DNA of 64,000 nt from Strix aluco (lineage: Eukaryota > Chordata > Aves > Strigiformes > Strigidae): assembly GCF_031877795.1 (NCBI RefSeq), contig NC_133933.1:23898029-23962028 (forward strand), in the 5' to 3' direction. The translations under genes were made by a program, and so were the position numbers. The notes under the pieces were generated by a model. That model saw only the letters and a program-made list of their open reading frames with translations. It ran no database searches and had not been told where the DNA came from. This document shows positions 27,501 through 42,500 of this stretch, piece after piece. Numbering within the stretch: the stretch's first letter is position 1; each line of letters starts with the position of its first letter.

Positions 27501-30500
27501 TATTTCTCTCTGTCTCAGAAGAGGAAAACAGTTGATTGTATTGGAGCATACATAATGCTGCCCTGTCTCTTGTTACTAGTAATGGCAATTTTATTTGTGG
27601 ATTACTCGGTTATAAAGTACACGCAGTAAAGCTGGGATGAGACTTTGATAGAACAGACAACACGTGCAAATGTGGCTGGATGACTGTCCTAGTCCTGGCA
27701 GGGGCAGAGCTCTGCAGGCAAGAGCACAGGCAGAGCTGCATCTTGGTGCTTTCTTTAGCACAAGCGAGTCTGAATGAGGACGACACCTGGAATCAGCTCT
27801 GTACATTCTCACAAGTGAGAGTGACATGCCATTTTTGATAGAAGTGAAGGCGTGCTTAGCTAACTCAATGATCATCAGCACAGGGCCACCGCCAGGAGTA
27901 AACCACTGAGCTACTGCGGAGTGCAGAGCTTCTGTGTTGTGCGTAGGCAAACACCAACAAGTGGCAGGTGAATCGGAGAAAGAAGCCAGGCTGTAGCAGG
28001 GATGGGGTCAAAGTGTTAACCTTTTACAGTGCAAATACCAAAACCGGTAGTACATTGCCAAATAGCATATATTGGTAGACATCGCTGGTGCTGTTTCTAA
28101 GGGGCTTATGTTTTAGGACAGGCAAAAGGAGGGAAGGGGGACAGGGATCTTTCTGCATGGCCTTTTATCCCGTGGATGGAGGCTGCAGCATAAGGGTGGC
28201 ACTTCATGCAGAAATCATTGCCTTTACCCCCAGCACAGCCTTACGCGTGGTTCACAGGCACCCTGCCCCTGCATAGCCAGTAGCTCTGCTCTGGCGCTTT
28301 CCTGGATAGCTGGAGGGGGGATGTGACACACCTCTTGCCACTTTCATTTTCCAGTCCCAAGGGGCCATGAGCCTAGCACCACTGTACCCTGGACATTTGA
28401 GGCAAAAATTCAGCAGAACTATATGAGATCACAGCATCTGGGAGAAGGCTCAAGATTAGTTTCATGACTGCTAAATAGTACCCACAACTAATAATTTGGG
28501 GATTGTTTGTGCTGCGTACCTTTTGAAATTGTATGTTACCATGGTATCAGCGTATTGTCCATCATGAGAATGCAGTGTTTCAAAAAGAGGGCTTTGGTAT
28601 TGTGGTTATCGCCTGCACAAGTCCTGTAAAAGGGTTCACATGGCTGAAAACCTGACTTCTACCCGGTAGTTAAATTAGGATTTTGAAATACACAAATGTC
28701 AGTTTATTAGTAGACTCGTAACATGGGGGAAATACTGATTCATGCTTGAAGCAAAAAGTTATTGTTCATTTATTTATTTACCTTTTCAACCAGCCCAAAG
28801 TTTTGGGGAGCTTAAAAGCTACCAAAGCCACTTTTTGCTCTTATGTGTGCTTTTTTACTTTCTAAGCTTTCCTGAATAAGCTATCCTTTTAGTGGCCAAT
28901 CAATTTGAGATGCCTCTGCTGAAACAGCTTGTGCTGTGCTTGTGTAGATGGATGATTTCTTGGAGGGTTAATGACTCAATCTATAATAAAGGCTTGTGTT
29001 TTTCCCTTCTTCTCCATGAGTTTCCTGTTACACCATTTTTAGTGCCGGCGATGTAGTTTAATTGCATAGGTTTTTGAGGTAGTCATGCAACCAGTGTTAA
29101 AATAACTGCTCACCTCTGCAGAATTTAGACAAAATAGCGTAATGATCTGGAGAGGAAAGGTTTTACATTATGTAATTGCTTATCTGGATCTTAGAATTTT
29201 CTATACTGGTTTAGATATGCCCCTTTGTGCCCATACATTAGGAAAATCAGTAGCTATGGAACATCCCTGTGGTTACTTGTAACCTTTATTTTGAAAATTG
29301 TAACCAGCTGTTAGGAATTCGTTATAAAAGAAATCTGAAAACACTTTCACAAATGCAATGTGCTCATCTGTGTTCCTGTTGAAAATTTAAGATCAGCTGT
29401 TGAGAAGCTGTATTTAAACTGCTTTGCTTCATGTTAGTCCTGAAAATACACATCAGGGCATCCACAACTGCCCATACTGAATTGCAGTTATACTCTACCT
29501 CTTTTGGTCAGTTATGGTATTTTCAGATGAGGGGAGGCAATAGATGCTTGTTTTTAAACTTAAACCAGACTTTAATTTTTGAAAAGGAGAAAAGTTTTTG
29601 TACCTTTTTCCCATGCCTCAAAGCCTACCTCCACATCAGAAATACTTTTTGGAGGGAAAACTATCAGAGTTCCTTTTTGAGTCTGTTCATACTGCTTGCA
29701 GAGCGGTTAGAGGAGGTGTTTTATGTTCTCGTCGTGGTAATCTTCTGTACGTGCTTCCTGGTGGCCACTCCGGGAGAGCAGCGATTCAGGACTAGGGGAG
29801 CTGTCCGTCTGCCAGACCCCGCGCCAGCAGCCACTGGAGCCGGTCGGGTTTCTAGCTAGCCTAGCATGGAAACATCAGGGTCCTTATCGTGTGAGACTTG
29901 GTGGAACTTGAGTTTATTTTAATGTTGATTTTTTTTTTTAAATTTGGTTTTACATGGACTTCCTGAAAATCACTTCTTACAAGTGTTATAAAATACATAA
30001 ATACATTTATTCCTGAGACTGAGTTACTAATGAGCTTCCTGTTATTATACTATTAAATGCCTGATAATCTAGCAGACAGTTATTTTTACTGCACATCTGT
30101 GGCGCACTTATTTTACAGATTATTTTTTTTAGGGCCAGAAAAGGCCATTCTAATCGTCTTGCATTCTTCATTAAGCATGCTAGGATACTTGTGTTTGGAA
30201 TTTCTGTGCATCAGTCCCATGCCTCCTTTTTAGCTATAAACTTGGCTTAAAGATTTTGAATGATAGGGAGCTCGACATGCCCCTTCTTGGTACAGTTACA
30301 TAAAATCGGTTAAACTTTGCATTCATTGCTAACCTGAACTTATCCAATGTCATTTTCTGACAAAGAGATCTAGTTATGCCTTTCCGTGTAAAAAAAGGCT
30401 GCAGAGATGTTTACTCTCTGAATTATCTTCCTTTGTAGATACTTGTGATCAGTGCAGATCTTGACCTTCTTTGGGAAGAACAAGGTTGGAGTGTCTTGAC

Positions 30501-33500
30501 TTTCTCGCAATAAGGCATATTTTTAGATCTTCAAATCTTTCTCCGTTCTGAATCCTTTCCTAATTTTTCAGACTTAGTCAAGTGTGAACACTGTGTTCAG
30601 GTAATTAATTTGCTAACAACATACGCAAAGCAATACTCAATAGGATACAGAGACAAGACTAAGCCAGTCTTACAGTTTGCACTGGAATAGTATGCCAGTG
30701 TAGGATCCTGAAAGCAGGTCTTCCAGCTCCTGAGCTGCTGCTGTGGTGAGCTGGCTGTGCTTCCTCCCTCGGTTGAGGTTTTTCTACTCTCAGTTTTAAG
30801 AAAGTCCACCTTCATGATCCTCTGAACCTGGAGGAGCTGGAAATAATAATTCTGGTTGTAATACTCTAAATGACGCATAGGCCTTATTTCTTCCTTCCCA
30901 CCCATTTGTTTTTTAAGTGTTTGGTGTTTGTAGAAATGAAATCTGTGTCACTGTCATAATAGGTATTTACGTTCAAGTATGTGTGCGTATTCTACTTTAG
31001 TCTCTATGTCTATAATTAAAATGCTGGTTAAAAAGATTGCCTATGATTACATATTTGTTATTCAGAACAGGAGTGTACAAAATTACCGGCGTTTAATGTG
31101 AGGCTGAGATATTATAAATCTAGTAATTATTTTAACTAAAATTTTGGATAGTTTTAATAAACTTAATCTATCCCAAATCACTTTTCAGTATTTATAGTTT
31201 CTGTAATGCTTTTATCTGTATTAAATATTGGTTGGTTTTTATTGTAACATATTATTGTTTAGAAGATCATCCTAGTTTCTGGTTTTGGGGCCCTGGTAGT
31301 ATGTACAGTAGAGTTGGACTGTATTCCTTGAAGTTTGATGTTGTTGCAGGTAGCCCCTAAAATCGATATAGAAGAACTTGACAAGAAAACCCATGTATCA
31401 TTGTTGCCTTTAAGGTAAAATTAATCTTATGGACATCTCCACTGTCATTTTGATATCCTACATGTATTCTAATGCTTTAAGCAACAGAAATGTTGGTGTT
31501 GATAATTGTCTGCAACTTGTTAGATTAAAATAGTTTAGTTTAACTTTGAACTTGCCTAGATCAGGAATTTCTTACTTGGACACTTGTATTCCTAAATAAA
31601 GATGCCCTTTTCTAGTTACATTACCTTAGTTGCAGGTTCAGTGAAAACAAATGAGCAGCCTTATTCTAGCATGCATCTGTTGAAGATTAACTATCCCATG
31701 CGGAAAAGTCCTTGGCAACTAACGCTGTTTTGGAGTGGTAATCTTATAAAGCTAGAAGGCAGTGCAGTAACGTTCTGCTGTGCATCACTTCTCTACCTGT
31801 TGTTTCTGATGGTAGTCATCTAATGCCCTGCTCTGCTGACCCATCATCAGTCTCACAGGTGAAGCGTCTGAGTTTGATGGTTAGCAAAGGCACTCAGGCA
31901 CTTCAGCTATGAGATTCACACCACCCCCCATATAAAGCTTTGCTGCCTCTTGCCAAATTGTTTCATTTCCATTGCTGCCATACTCAGCCTTGATTGAGTT
32001 GACTGAACTTGATACATATGAGCAAGATGGCCAGAAAAAGAGGAAAATGACTGTATGTTTAGTCTTACAGATGAAGTGCCTGAGATCTTTTAGAATAGCG
32101 ATCCATTCTGAAAAGCCAGCATCTCCTCCCTTTGACAGTCCTGATGACCCCGCTTCTGCCTCTCCATCCCCAAAGACGTGTACTTTCCCCATGTTCTTAA
32201 ACTGCCTGTACTTACTACTCCCTGCACACATTTCCCACCATTACTTATGTTAATTTGGGGGTGACACTAGTTCTTCACTGTTCTTGCTGGTCCTGTTCAG
32301 GACAGCATTCTTGGTTGATAGCAGGGTGCCCATGTATTTATGCAAGCACGGTGTACAGTATCTGATTATTAGTATGAAATTCTTTTTTTTAAAAAAAAAA
32401 AAAGGCTTTAATCCTGTGATACCTTTAATGTACAGCTTAGTTACAAGAGCTGAATTCGCTATGAATCAAATCATCATAGAAGCATGTTCGTGTAGCAGTT
32501 GCTGTTAGGTCTCCAACTCGACATCGGTGATGTGTCAGAAAAGAAATGTGCAAGAAGGGCAACAGTGTAGCCCAGGTTTGTCACCTTGTTTTTGATGTGT
32601 AATCCCATATGAGTTAGCTGTTGTAGATTTGAACAGCTTGAGAGATACAGGGGTGGAGGCCCTCTAAACCACCAGTGAGTCAAAACTAATTTCATTTCAT
32701 ATCTTAAACATTTTTTTAATTTTTTGAAAAGAATAGAAACTTTCTCTTTTTTTATTGGGCTTTTTTTAACATGTGACATAATAAGATGGCAGCAAAATAG
32801 TATGATGAAAAAATAAGGAATGTAGGGGTTTTTTTGCCATTGCTGCACCTGTATTCTCTTCAACAGTCCACCCCAAACCAAAGTGCTCTGTTCCCCTGGA
32901 AAGGGACAGTAATTCATTTTTTGTCTCTGTAATATTCCCTGGAATGTATCCTCTTAGAGGCAAGGTTCTCTGGGACTGTGAAGTTAGCAGGGTTGGGACC
33001 TAGATACAGGGCAGCCACAAGAAAAGGAATTTCCAGGCCTTTGGAGTCAGCAGTGTTCTTGGAACAGCAGTTCCAAAGAGAAGCTGAAGGAGGGGGAGAA
33101 GAGGATGCAATGCAAGAAGGAGTGGTTGCAACACTGGAACATAACTTGAAAGATGAAGCTGATTTGAGAGAAAAGCATGAATCTGTGGAAGCATTGTCAT
33201 GCAGAAATATCTTTCCCCTCTGCTATTGTAGTTGCTTCAAACATCTCATTCTTAGAGAGACATTTGAACATTCCAGAGCATGAAGGCCATAGTCAGGCCC
33301 AGTTTTGTTCTTCCTGGCCCAGAAGCACTGCAGAGGTTTACAGATGTAGTGGAAGGGGAGCACTGAAATTTTAATGGATGTGTTACACAATTTGAACAGT
33401 TCCAGCAAACTAAGGATTCTGTCTGCATTTATAACACCTGAATCTGCTGCCTTTCTGAATAAGGAGCTTCCACCAGGGAGAAACTATCCATCTCCCTACT

Positions 33501-36500
33501 TGTGAACCAAGCTTAGAGAGCATAAACTACTGCCTTCATGGAAATTTTTGGCATTGAAGAATATTGAATTGGTACAAATAATTTTTTTTTTAAAAAAGTG
33601 TTCATTGCAGTTTCCTTGTCAGTTGTATAATATATTTGCAACTGCGTTAGACAAGCAGCTGCGTGGAAGTATGTAGTTTGGATATAAAGCTTGTTCAGAA
33701 TTTGCTGTGTTAAACAAAAGTGCTTGCCATCTGAAGCTGTTTTGCAGATGTGAAACTAAAGGAAAAAACAAAACATGAATATGCTTTCAAGATTTATTGG
33801 GTAATAAACATATAATGCTATACTTAGTGCCATGGAGGGTGCACTGGGTTCACTCATTCAGCTGTGAAAGTATTAAATTCTACTTTCTGCCTAAGAATTA
33901 ATTAAGAATGAGTAGACTCTGCATAGGTTGTATGGTTTAAAATATCTTATGATTTATGTGGACTTTTTGATATATTGCAGGTTCTTCAGCAAAAGCACTC
34001 GTGAGCTTGAAAGGTAAGAAATTAATGTGTTATTTACTTGCACCCAATCTGACTTTTGGGTGTACTTAGTTTCTGACTTCAAAAAGTTCTGGAAAATAAC
34101 ACTGAAGAAGGATTTTTGTTGAAATATGATTGGGTTTATTGTGGATATTTGTTAGTTCTATAGACTAATAATCCTTGGTGGTTGAAATTACGTGTGTTGT
34201 GGTGTATTTAGACACTGATTTTCTGGGTGAAATTCCTGAAATGCATTTTTTCTTCCCAAGTACTGCCTAGATGTCAGGTTTGATGAGAAGATTGAGGTAA
34301 TCTTTCCTCTCTTGAGGATGAGATAGGAGAAGGATTCTTAGCGAGACCTGTACATGTGACAAAATTTACATTAGGAAGGAATTTCACAATCTCATTGTGT
34401 TTTCTGTCAGCAAGTTTTGGGCTAAATCAAAAATCTGTTTCTTATACCTTTTTCTTTGAAATTGTCTTCATGAACACTCATACAAATTTTGAATACTTAT
34501 AATTTGCCCAATAATAAAAGTTTCTTTATATATTACAAGGCTTCTGTTACACAAGGAAGAAGACATGGTCTGTTGAATATGTTGTAACTAATATGGGTTT
34601 GTTTCAATAAAATTCGATTTACTTGTTTGTGTGCACCTACTTAATAATTTTTTAGAACCAGAAGGAGGCCAGGTTTTGTAGAGCTTTACCTTCTCCAGGT
34701 TTCAGTTACAGCCACAGTAGAGCTGTCTAGATGTGTGTGTCAACCTGGCAGTGGAAGTAACTGATTCCAGCAAAGGAGGTTTCAAGAAATCTAAATGTTG
34801 TCAGGAGTAAAAAATGTTTTGTTCATGTTTCTCCTTGTACTGAAAATCTTTTTCAGTTTTTTTTAATTAGTGTTCAGAACAATTTAATAAAACTATTGAC
34901 ATCTAAAGTCCATTTGTAGGTGAATCCAAAGAAGATGCTGCAAATAACAAAAATATGTTAGTAGTTGATGATGTTATACTAGCTTTTGGATAGTAGTTAT
35001 GTTAAAACATAGATCTATGTATATTAATGACATGATTTCTTCACAACAGAGGGAAGTTTATCCAGTTCGTGGAATGAAAAGTATAATTCTCTGCAGAAAA
35101 CACCCATTTGGAAAAGCAAGAATGCTGGTTCTGCAGTGGAAATGGTAAGAAGCAATAAAAAGACAACTTCAGGATTGGTAAAATACCATAAAGTGAATCA
35201 GATTTCAGGATCAAAAAATTTGGCAGAGAGTTATAGTTTCATAATTTCTGAATATTAAACTATGTCCTTCACAAGCAGTCTACAGTTTGAATATGAGATG
35301 AAACATATTTTATAAATGAATAATCAAACAAATTAAATTGCTGACCTTGTTCAAGATAGCTTGTAATAATTTTCTCTCTTTTTTTTAAAGCAAGTGCTGT
35401 GTGAAATGTTTGTACTGTATCTACCACCTGGAACTTAGGCATCACCATTTCTGATCAACCATTTGTTTTATCTCATGAAATATCTCACTTCTAATTATGG
35501 CTGAGAACTGATATATAAAGGAAGGGAAAATGTCATAATACACTTCCATCATTGTGCCTTCTGGGGGGCAGATTTTAATAAAAATAAAGGAGTGTCATTG
35601 AAATGTCATGTAGTATTCTGAGAGGTCTCATAGGAGGCCTTACATTAAAGAACAACGGGATGGGAGGGGATGAAACCTAATGAGCCTGCAGCCTCCAAGG
35701 GCATGTGTCTGACGTTAGGGTTGACCATTTCTCTCTCTCTTTTTGAAATATTCCACTGTTGTTTCTTTCCCTGTTGTATCACATTCAAGTTCTTCTTGAC
35801 TACTTTCAACCTCCTCTACCTTACGGAATGATGTGGTTTTGGTTTGGTCTCGCCACCAGCTATATTGCACCCAGTACCTTGTTTTGTCTACATCTGTAAT
35901 GTTGTGTGCGCTTTTTACTACACCCTGGAGAGTATATGAAATACTGTCTCAGTTGCTAGGCAGATCTTTCTCCCATATTCTTCTGGTGCCGCCGCCTTCT
36001 ACAGTAATTGCGACCAACTTGCCAACTATCATCTGTTTTGTATTCAAATCATTATTTTTTGTGAACTGTTTGTTTATTGGAATGGAAACACTATGTTTGA
36101 AAACTATCGCACTTGCCTGCTCTGCACATAATCAAAATATCTGAGCAGCATCCAGTAGTGCATTAAGCAATGTGACTGATATCTCTCATATGTAGCTTTT
36201 CTGTGATCTTCTCCCTGTAGAGAGAAACTTAGCAGAGAAGGTATTTATTTTGGTAGGATTCATGCAGATATATATATATATGCACATGTTGCTGTGTGTT
36301 TATGCTAGAGAACATAAGGTCTACAAAATGCAGTTCCAGACAGTGACCAGAACTTTGTGATGGCCCCTGGTTCCTGCAGTTCATGTCACAGTTTTCAGCT
36401 GTTCCCCAGGAATGCTCATCTTCTCACAGAAACAAGCCTTACCAGTAACTTAGAAGACTGCATGTGCTAAAGAACTGAAGTCACTAGCCATAACATTTGT

Positions 36501-39500
36501 ACGAAAACTTTGTTGCTCTTTAGGTATACTGGCTGTAGGTATTAAAAATAAGGAATCAAACTTTGAGTGTAGCTCAGTATTCTGTAGAATGCTAGGAGAC
36601 AGATCAGAGGATAGTCAGATGTGTTAGCAGTGGCCCATGTTGCTGAGATGTGATATAGTCTTCTGTACTAATTTGAGTTCCCTGAACCCTGGAAGTTTTG
36701 CAGATATGTTGTACTGTTGGTTGAAAAATCTTTCTAAAAATGCCCGACCTATTTGGCTAACATGAATGATACCTCTTTGCAACACTTGTTATTTTATTCT
36801 CATGTGAGGCACTGGCAATCCAGGATGATGAACACTCTTATCATTTTGGATAGCTCCTTGGAATAGAATTTGGCAGCTTCTGTTGAGGGTTGTAAAACAG
36901 TTCTCTTATCTAGATCATAGCCTTAGCATAAGGTTGAAGGAGCTCAAGTTTTGTCTAAATTGTTTTAGCATTTGTGCTCCTGTGTTTGCATGTGCTTTTC
37001 ATCTGGTATAGTGTCATAAAACCAAGAAGAACTATATAGACATTTCGGACCCAGCATCTCAAATGTCAAGACTAAAATATAATTGCAAATATTCAGCAGG
37101 AACCTGCTCTTCATCCTGTGGGCAGAATGCTATGATTAAAAAGTCCTGGAGTTCTGCAATGTAAGTTTTTATTGTTGAAACAGGATTGTGGATCTGTTTT
37201 CTTGCTCAGAAGTTAAAATAGTTCTGACCTTTCTTTTTTAGGGTGATGGTTTGTCAAGGATGGCAGAGATGTTATAAAAGAACATAAAGGTGTTGTAATT
37301 GAAATTTAAGATTGTTCTTAAGATTTAGTGAATTGGAAGATGTGAAGAAAAGCATTTGATGTATCTAGGTGAAGAGAGAAAACCAACATCCATAACAGTA
37401 TGATAAACTAATTACTATGTTAATAGGATGTGGGCACCATTTGGTTACCTTGCCAGTATATAGTTCCTCTGTTCAGTGTGTGTGTCTCTCCTGGTTTGTA
37501 ACGTCTACGAGGAATGGACGTTTTCTTCTGTGTGTTGAACGTGCTTCGGTGTCTAGCACATACAAGGCACTAGTGTACTTAAATACACTTGTGTAGTTAT
37601 ATTTATTAAATATATATAATTTAGAGTAAGAAAGGCACACTTCCCTGGGAAAGCTCCGTCTGTTCTCATAGCATGGGTCAGACAGATTTTTTGCTATCAC
37701 TAATTAACTTAATAGAGAATATCTCTTTTCAGACAGATACTTTAATCAGTCATAAACTTATTAAATGTCTTTCTTAAGTGTAATTGCTTATTAGTGAAGT
37801 TTTATTTCACTTTTCTGTTTATGACTCCTATTAAGGGCTTATCTTTGTCATCAGTATGCTTCACGTTGTGGGTGTTAGAGATTTCATACCCATATCAATC
37901 TGTAGCGCTTTCATCATCTGTACTGAAAGAAGTGAAATCTGCATTTGTTCTGCCTTTACTCATCACCTTTGTAAATAGCTTGAAGTACAAGGAACGCTAC
38001 AGGGTGCAGTCTTGGGGTTCTGTGAAGGAGACACATTTCAGTTGTGGCTGGCTCCTGTGCTGGGCCACAAAGTCTTCATGGAAGGAAAAGCTGCTTGCTC
38101 TCAGCACTAAGAGACAGTCATAGGTTACTCTTTTGTCCTCATTGAAAGCACAAGTTTTTTGTCATAGGGTAAAATGTTGAGGAATAACTAAGTGGAAGTA
38201 TTTTTTTCATGACACACATTGCAATATGGTTTCTTGTTTTCAGTCAGCCTTCTCTTTGCGCTCTAACATCTTAGCACACAAATAAATTTGAGTTAGCATA
38301 AATTCTAAATTCTTCTCTTTTCTGATATTTTCACATAACTTATTCAAGCTTTAGTTTCTTCAGACTTCAGCTTCTTAGCATTTTGCAATGTAGGCACTTT
38401 CAGTGAGTTAAAAAAAACAACAAACCCACAACACTTTATTAGACTCATAAGAATTCCTTGCAAAAAAATTATATTCAGCTAATGTTTTTACTGAGAACAT
38501 ACCAAAACAAATACGCTGTTTGAATAAACTTTTTTTGACCCAAAATTCAGAACAAACTGTTTAACAGATGTGCTTATAACCAAAGCAAGGACTATTTTAA
38601 GCTTTGATACACAAGTGTTTAGACACCTAACTCCTCTGGAAACAAGTGGGAGTTAGGTTCTAAATACTTCCGTGGAACTGGGCCAGCAGTATAGTAATGG
38701 GTTATAGTTAGCATTGGAAAGCCTGGAATCTTAAATTCCTTCTTCTCTCAGCCCTTAGATCTCTAACTGCTAGGAGGCACTATTTATTGTGTACCGTGTG
38801 CCTTAAAACCAATAGGTGGCAAGAGAATAGGCATTCCATTTCTCTCACTGTGAATTCTGTGCATGAACAGAGAAATTAGATTTTTTTTTTCTTGTAATTC
38901 ATTCTTAATTTTGATACATGCAGCCCTTCAGAAATTCAAAACGGAGTCGACTCTTCTGTGAAGAAGATGACAGACAAATAAACACAAGGTCACCCAAAAG
39001 AAATCAGAAGGTTGCGATGGTTCCACAGGTACCTACATGTATGCAGATATTTTTACCAAAAAGGGGAACAAGCCTATCTGTGTTAGTTGAAAACTAGAAT
39101 ACATTTGCTTTTCAAGTTGCATTATCAGTTTATGAATATTCTTGTGAGGAAAGCTGTTGCTAGGAGTAAGCCACAATTCAAAACAGATTTATATTTTTCT
39201 TACTCACAACTGGGTTCCTCAGTTTATTTATGGGAGTACCTGTTCTTTTTGATCCTGGACATAAGCATACAGAGCTAGAAAGGATTCCAGACTAGCTGCC
39301 CGTCTTGCTCCCACAAACAATCGTATCCTGTAGTCTGCATAAATATATTCAGCTTCAGTTAAAAAATGACTAGGTTTCTTGCACTAACTACATCATTTAG
39401 AAGGCTGCTGTAGAACTTAATGTATTCCAACAGTTAGGAACTTGCTCTGGATATGTAGCTTAGATGTATTCATGGCCATCTATACCTTCTTAATCCTGTA

Positions 39501-42500
39501 ACAATAATGTCCTCCAGTTCAAACAGTTTGTTTTTCCACTCCTCCACTTGACTGTCTACTCCTTGATATAGCATGAAAGAGCAGCTGTAGTTTCTCTCAG
39601 CTTTTATTTGCTATGTTAGACAGGGCAACATCTCTTAGTCTCAAAGAATTGGCTCTCTAGTACCTTTGTCATCCAAATCACTTCTCTGTACCATCACCTT
39701 ATGAGCCTGAATTTGCCACACTGAAAAAGTACTATTTCAATACTGTTCTTACTTGCCTTCTGAACTGTACTGTGCAGTGTCGAATAGGGAAGACTTGGCA
39801 GTTGCCATTTTGCTGGGTCCATTTTGTCAGAGATGAGGACCATGACGTTTCTCTCTATTCGTTGCCATGATTTCTTAACAGTAGAAAGGCCTGGATAATG
39901 TTCTAAGCCTGGTTGGTTTGTACTTCAATGTCTGGTTCAGGAGGTCCAAGTGATTGCTAGATAAATATTTGTGAGGGACTGCAGCTGCTGTAGCTCACGG
40001 ATCTTGCTGTCCTGCTAGGCTTTGTTTCCTGGAGTTCCAGTGGGAGAAAGAGGGGACCTGAATTTAGGAGATAGTGGTTAAGCGCAGCAGGAGCCAGCAA
40101 GGTGCCTACCTTATGCTTTATCCCATTATTGCTGCTGCTGAAGGTCAAAATACTTCTGAGTGTTTAGGGAAGGGTAACAACTGATTATGGCATGGGGACC
40201 CAGTTAAACTAATATTCTCAAAAAGCTGTTATTTTTCACAAATAAGTTTTTCTTTCTGTTAGCTAAGACAGCCATCCCTGGAGCAAAATTAGAGAATTAT
40301 TTTTCTACAGTCTTGTTTAAACGCAGTTCTATGTATTATGCATGCAATCTAAGACAGTGTCTCTTCTGCAGTTTATGAAATAGCTTTCAAATGTACTTAA
40401 AACTTGATTGCTTATGTCCATGCTAGTTTCTCTTGCGGTTTTCTAAAATGAAGGCACTCAGCTCGAAGCTTTGGCTGTATTACATTCCTGTGCTAGTTTC
40501 ATCCTCAGTTTAAGAAGAGTTAGCAAGAATAGAAGCACTAGTGCAAATGAGGCAGTTGGTGTTGCTGGCATCTGAGCCACAATATCACGTACGCTCACTC
40601 GAGACAATGTTCAGTGGTGCCTCAAACTTTTGAAGTCTGCGTGTACTTTAGTGCCATGCCATTGTTACTAATAATGTAGTTTCAGTGTTGGAAAATGTTT
40701 CTGTTAGAAGAGCTTTGTGTAAAGATAATTTGTTGTATTGATCCTGCTAAAGTTTGCCATCTGTTCTGTTTGATTGCATTGCTGATATAACGCAGTAAGG
40801 ATTATTACAGATCTGCAACAAAAAAATTGTCATGAAACAGTATGTGTGATTAAAATGTAACAATTATTAATGTGCAAACTTTTATCAAGAAAATGTACTT
40901 TAATGATTTGACTATTGACGAGTGTTAGACTGTGTTTAACTGTTTCCTTTATTTTACTACATAGAAGTTTAATACAACAATGCCAACACCAGACAAGAAA
41001 GCCTCACAGAAGATTGGCTTACGGCTTCGTAACCTGCTCAAACTTCCCAAAGCTCACAAGTGGTGCATATACGAATGGTTCTATTCCAACATAGATAAGT
41101 ATGTCTGGTTTATATAATTATCTCTTACTAGTACAGAAACAAGTCATTTTCTGAAATTGAGTTGCAAATTTCCGTATGTTGGTTAGATACTCCAAAGATT
41201 ATTCTTAAATTATTAGTTATTGAAAATTATTTCATTGTTTTGGGGGGTTTTTTTCCTCTATCTTTTTTTATATTGAGCATCCTACTTGGGTAGTTCCTTG
41301 GGTGGTCTTCTACGGAAAGCCTTCCTTCATGGAAATAGTTTTCTTTTTATCGCCTCTGCCAGATACAAGATTTTATTCATAATATTTTTAACGTCTTAAG
41401 CATAAAGTTATTGGAACACTTGGACTTTTTTAAACCCTTGGATCAGCATTACACATGGGGGATGGGAAGGAGACTGCTTTCATAAGGTGCTGCTTCCCTA
41501 AAAGGTGTAAATGTTGATTTCGGATATTTCTTCCGCATCATCCTGTTTTTATTGTGATCGCTAACAGAGCTCCAGGTTGTGACTATTCAGCTGTTGTCTC
41601 GATATCGGCATCCTTCTTGGATCTCCTAATCTATCTCCTAGACTGTTTCTGCAATTTGTGCCTCAGAGTCTTTGGCACTTGTTCTCTTAATGCCACTAGC
41701 AAGGTGGTGTGAATTGTTTAAAAGAACCATTTTAATTTAGTCCCTAATCATGAAAAACTAAAAATTCTAAAAATGTAAAAATCATTATTGATGAATGGAA
41801 TCTTAAAATCTACATGATTGATCAATAGATGAAACACTAGTATTTAACATTCTAAAAAATGGCTTCTGAGTTAAGAAGCATTCTTTTCCAGAATTTATTC
41901 ATAACAAAATAATTACTGTTTTTCCTTCCTATTTTAATCACAATCACTGTGGCTGTTTTCCTTAACTGAGAAGGCAGTCATAGCAACAGAAAAACGTTTT
42001 AGGATATGTTCATCACAAGTAGAAAAATTACATGTCCATTTTAGTTTTAAATTCATCATCTGTAGGATTTAATTCCTTTGAAAGAAGTAGTCTTTACAGG
42101 CTTTTTTTTCCCCTTATTTGAAAAACAAAAACAAACAAACCAAACAAAGAACCCAAACCCTACTTATTCCTAGTAGTAATTTTAATATGTGACATTTGTA
42201 ATTACAGTTTTTACAACAGTCCAAGAACTTTTCGTTTACTCTCAAATAATTGTCTGTGCAACTTTAGGTCAATTAGTAGACTAGAATTTGAGTTTAGCAG
42301 GTAATTCTGAAAACCTCTTTGATAGTTACCAATGTATGCTTGTAATGCTAGTGAGATAGGATCATGTTAAGATAACATAGTTTATGAAGAAACTGCATGT
42401 CTTTGGAAGAAAAACTTTGATGTATGTTGTTTTGAGTGATGTGATGAGAAGCTTAAAAAAGTTTAAAGCATAGAGCTAACTGTTGACTGAGAAAACATGG

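Larger units (their letters stand above)
24546..33980 (+). other. LIN9 intron 1, 9.4 kb
   Basis: The first 0.5 kb is CpG island; the rest is AT-rich. It holds an old CR1 copy (about 30130-30600, minus strand) and an exon-like 65-nt segment at 31350-31414. Chance ORFs such as 27399-27629 show no family I recognise. Confidence 0.8.

Noticed and set aside
27399-27629. 76-codon ORF with a hydrophobic C-terminus in LIN9 intron 1
   Set aside because: A hydrophobic run can arise from T-rich DNA. No promoter, splice context or family similarity supports it.
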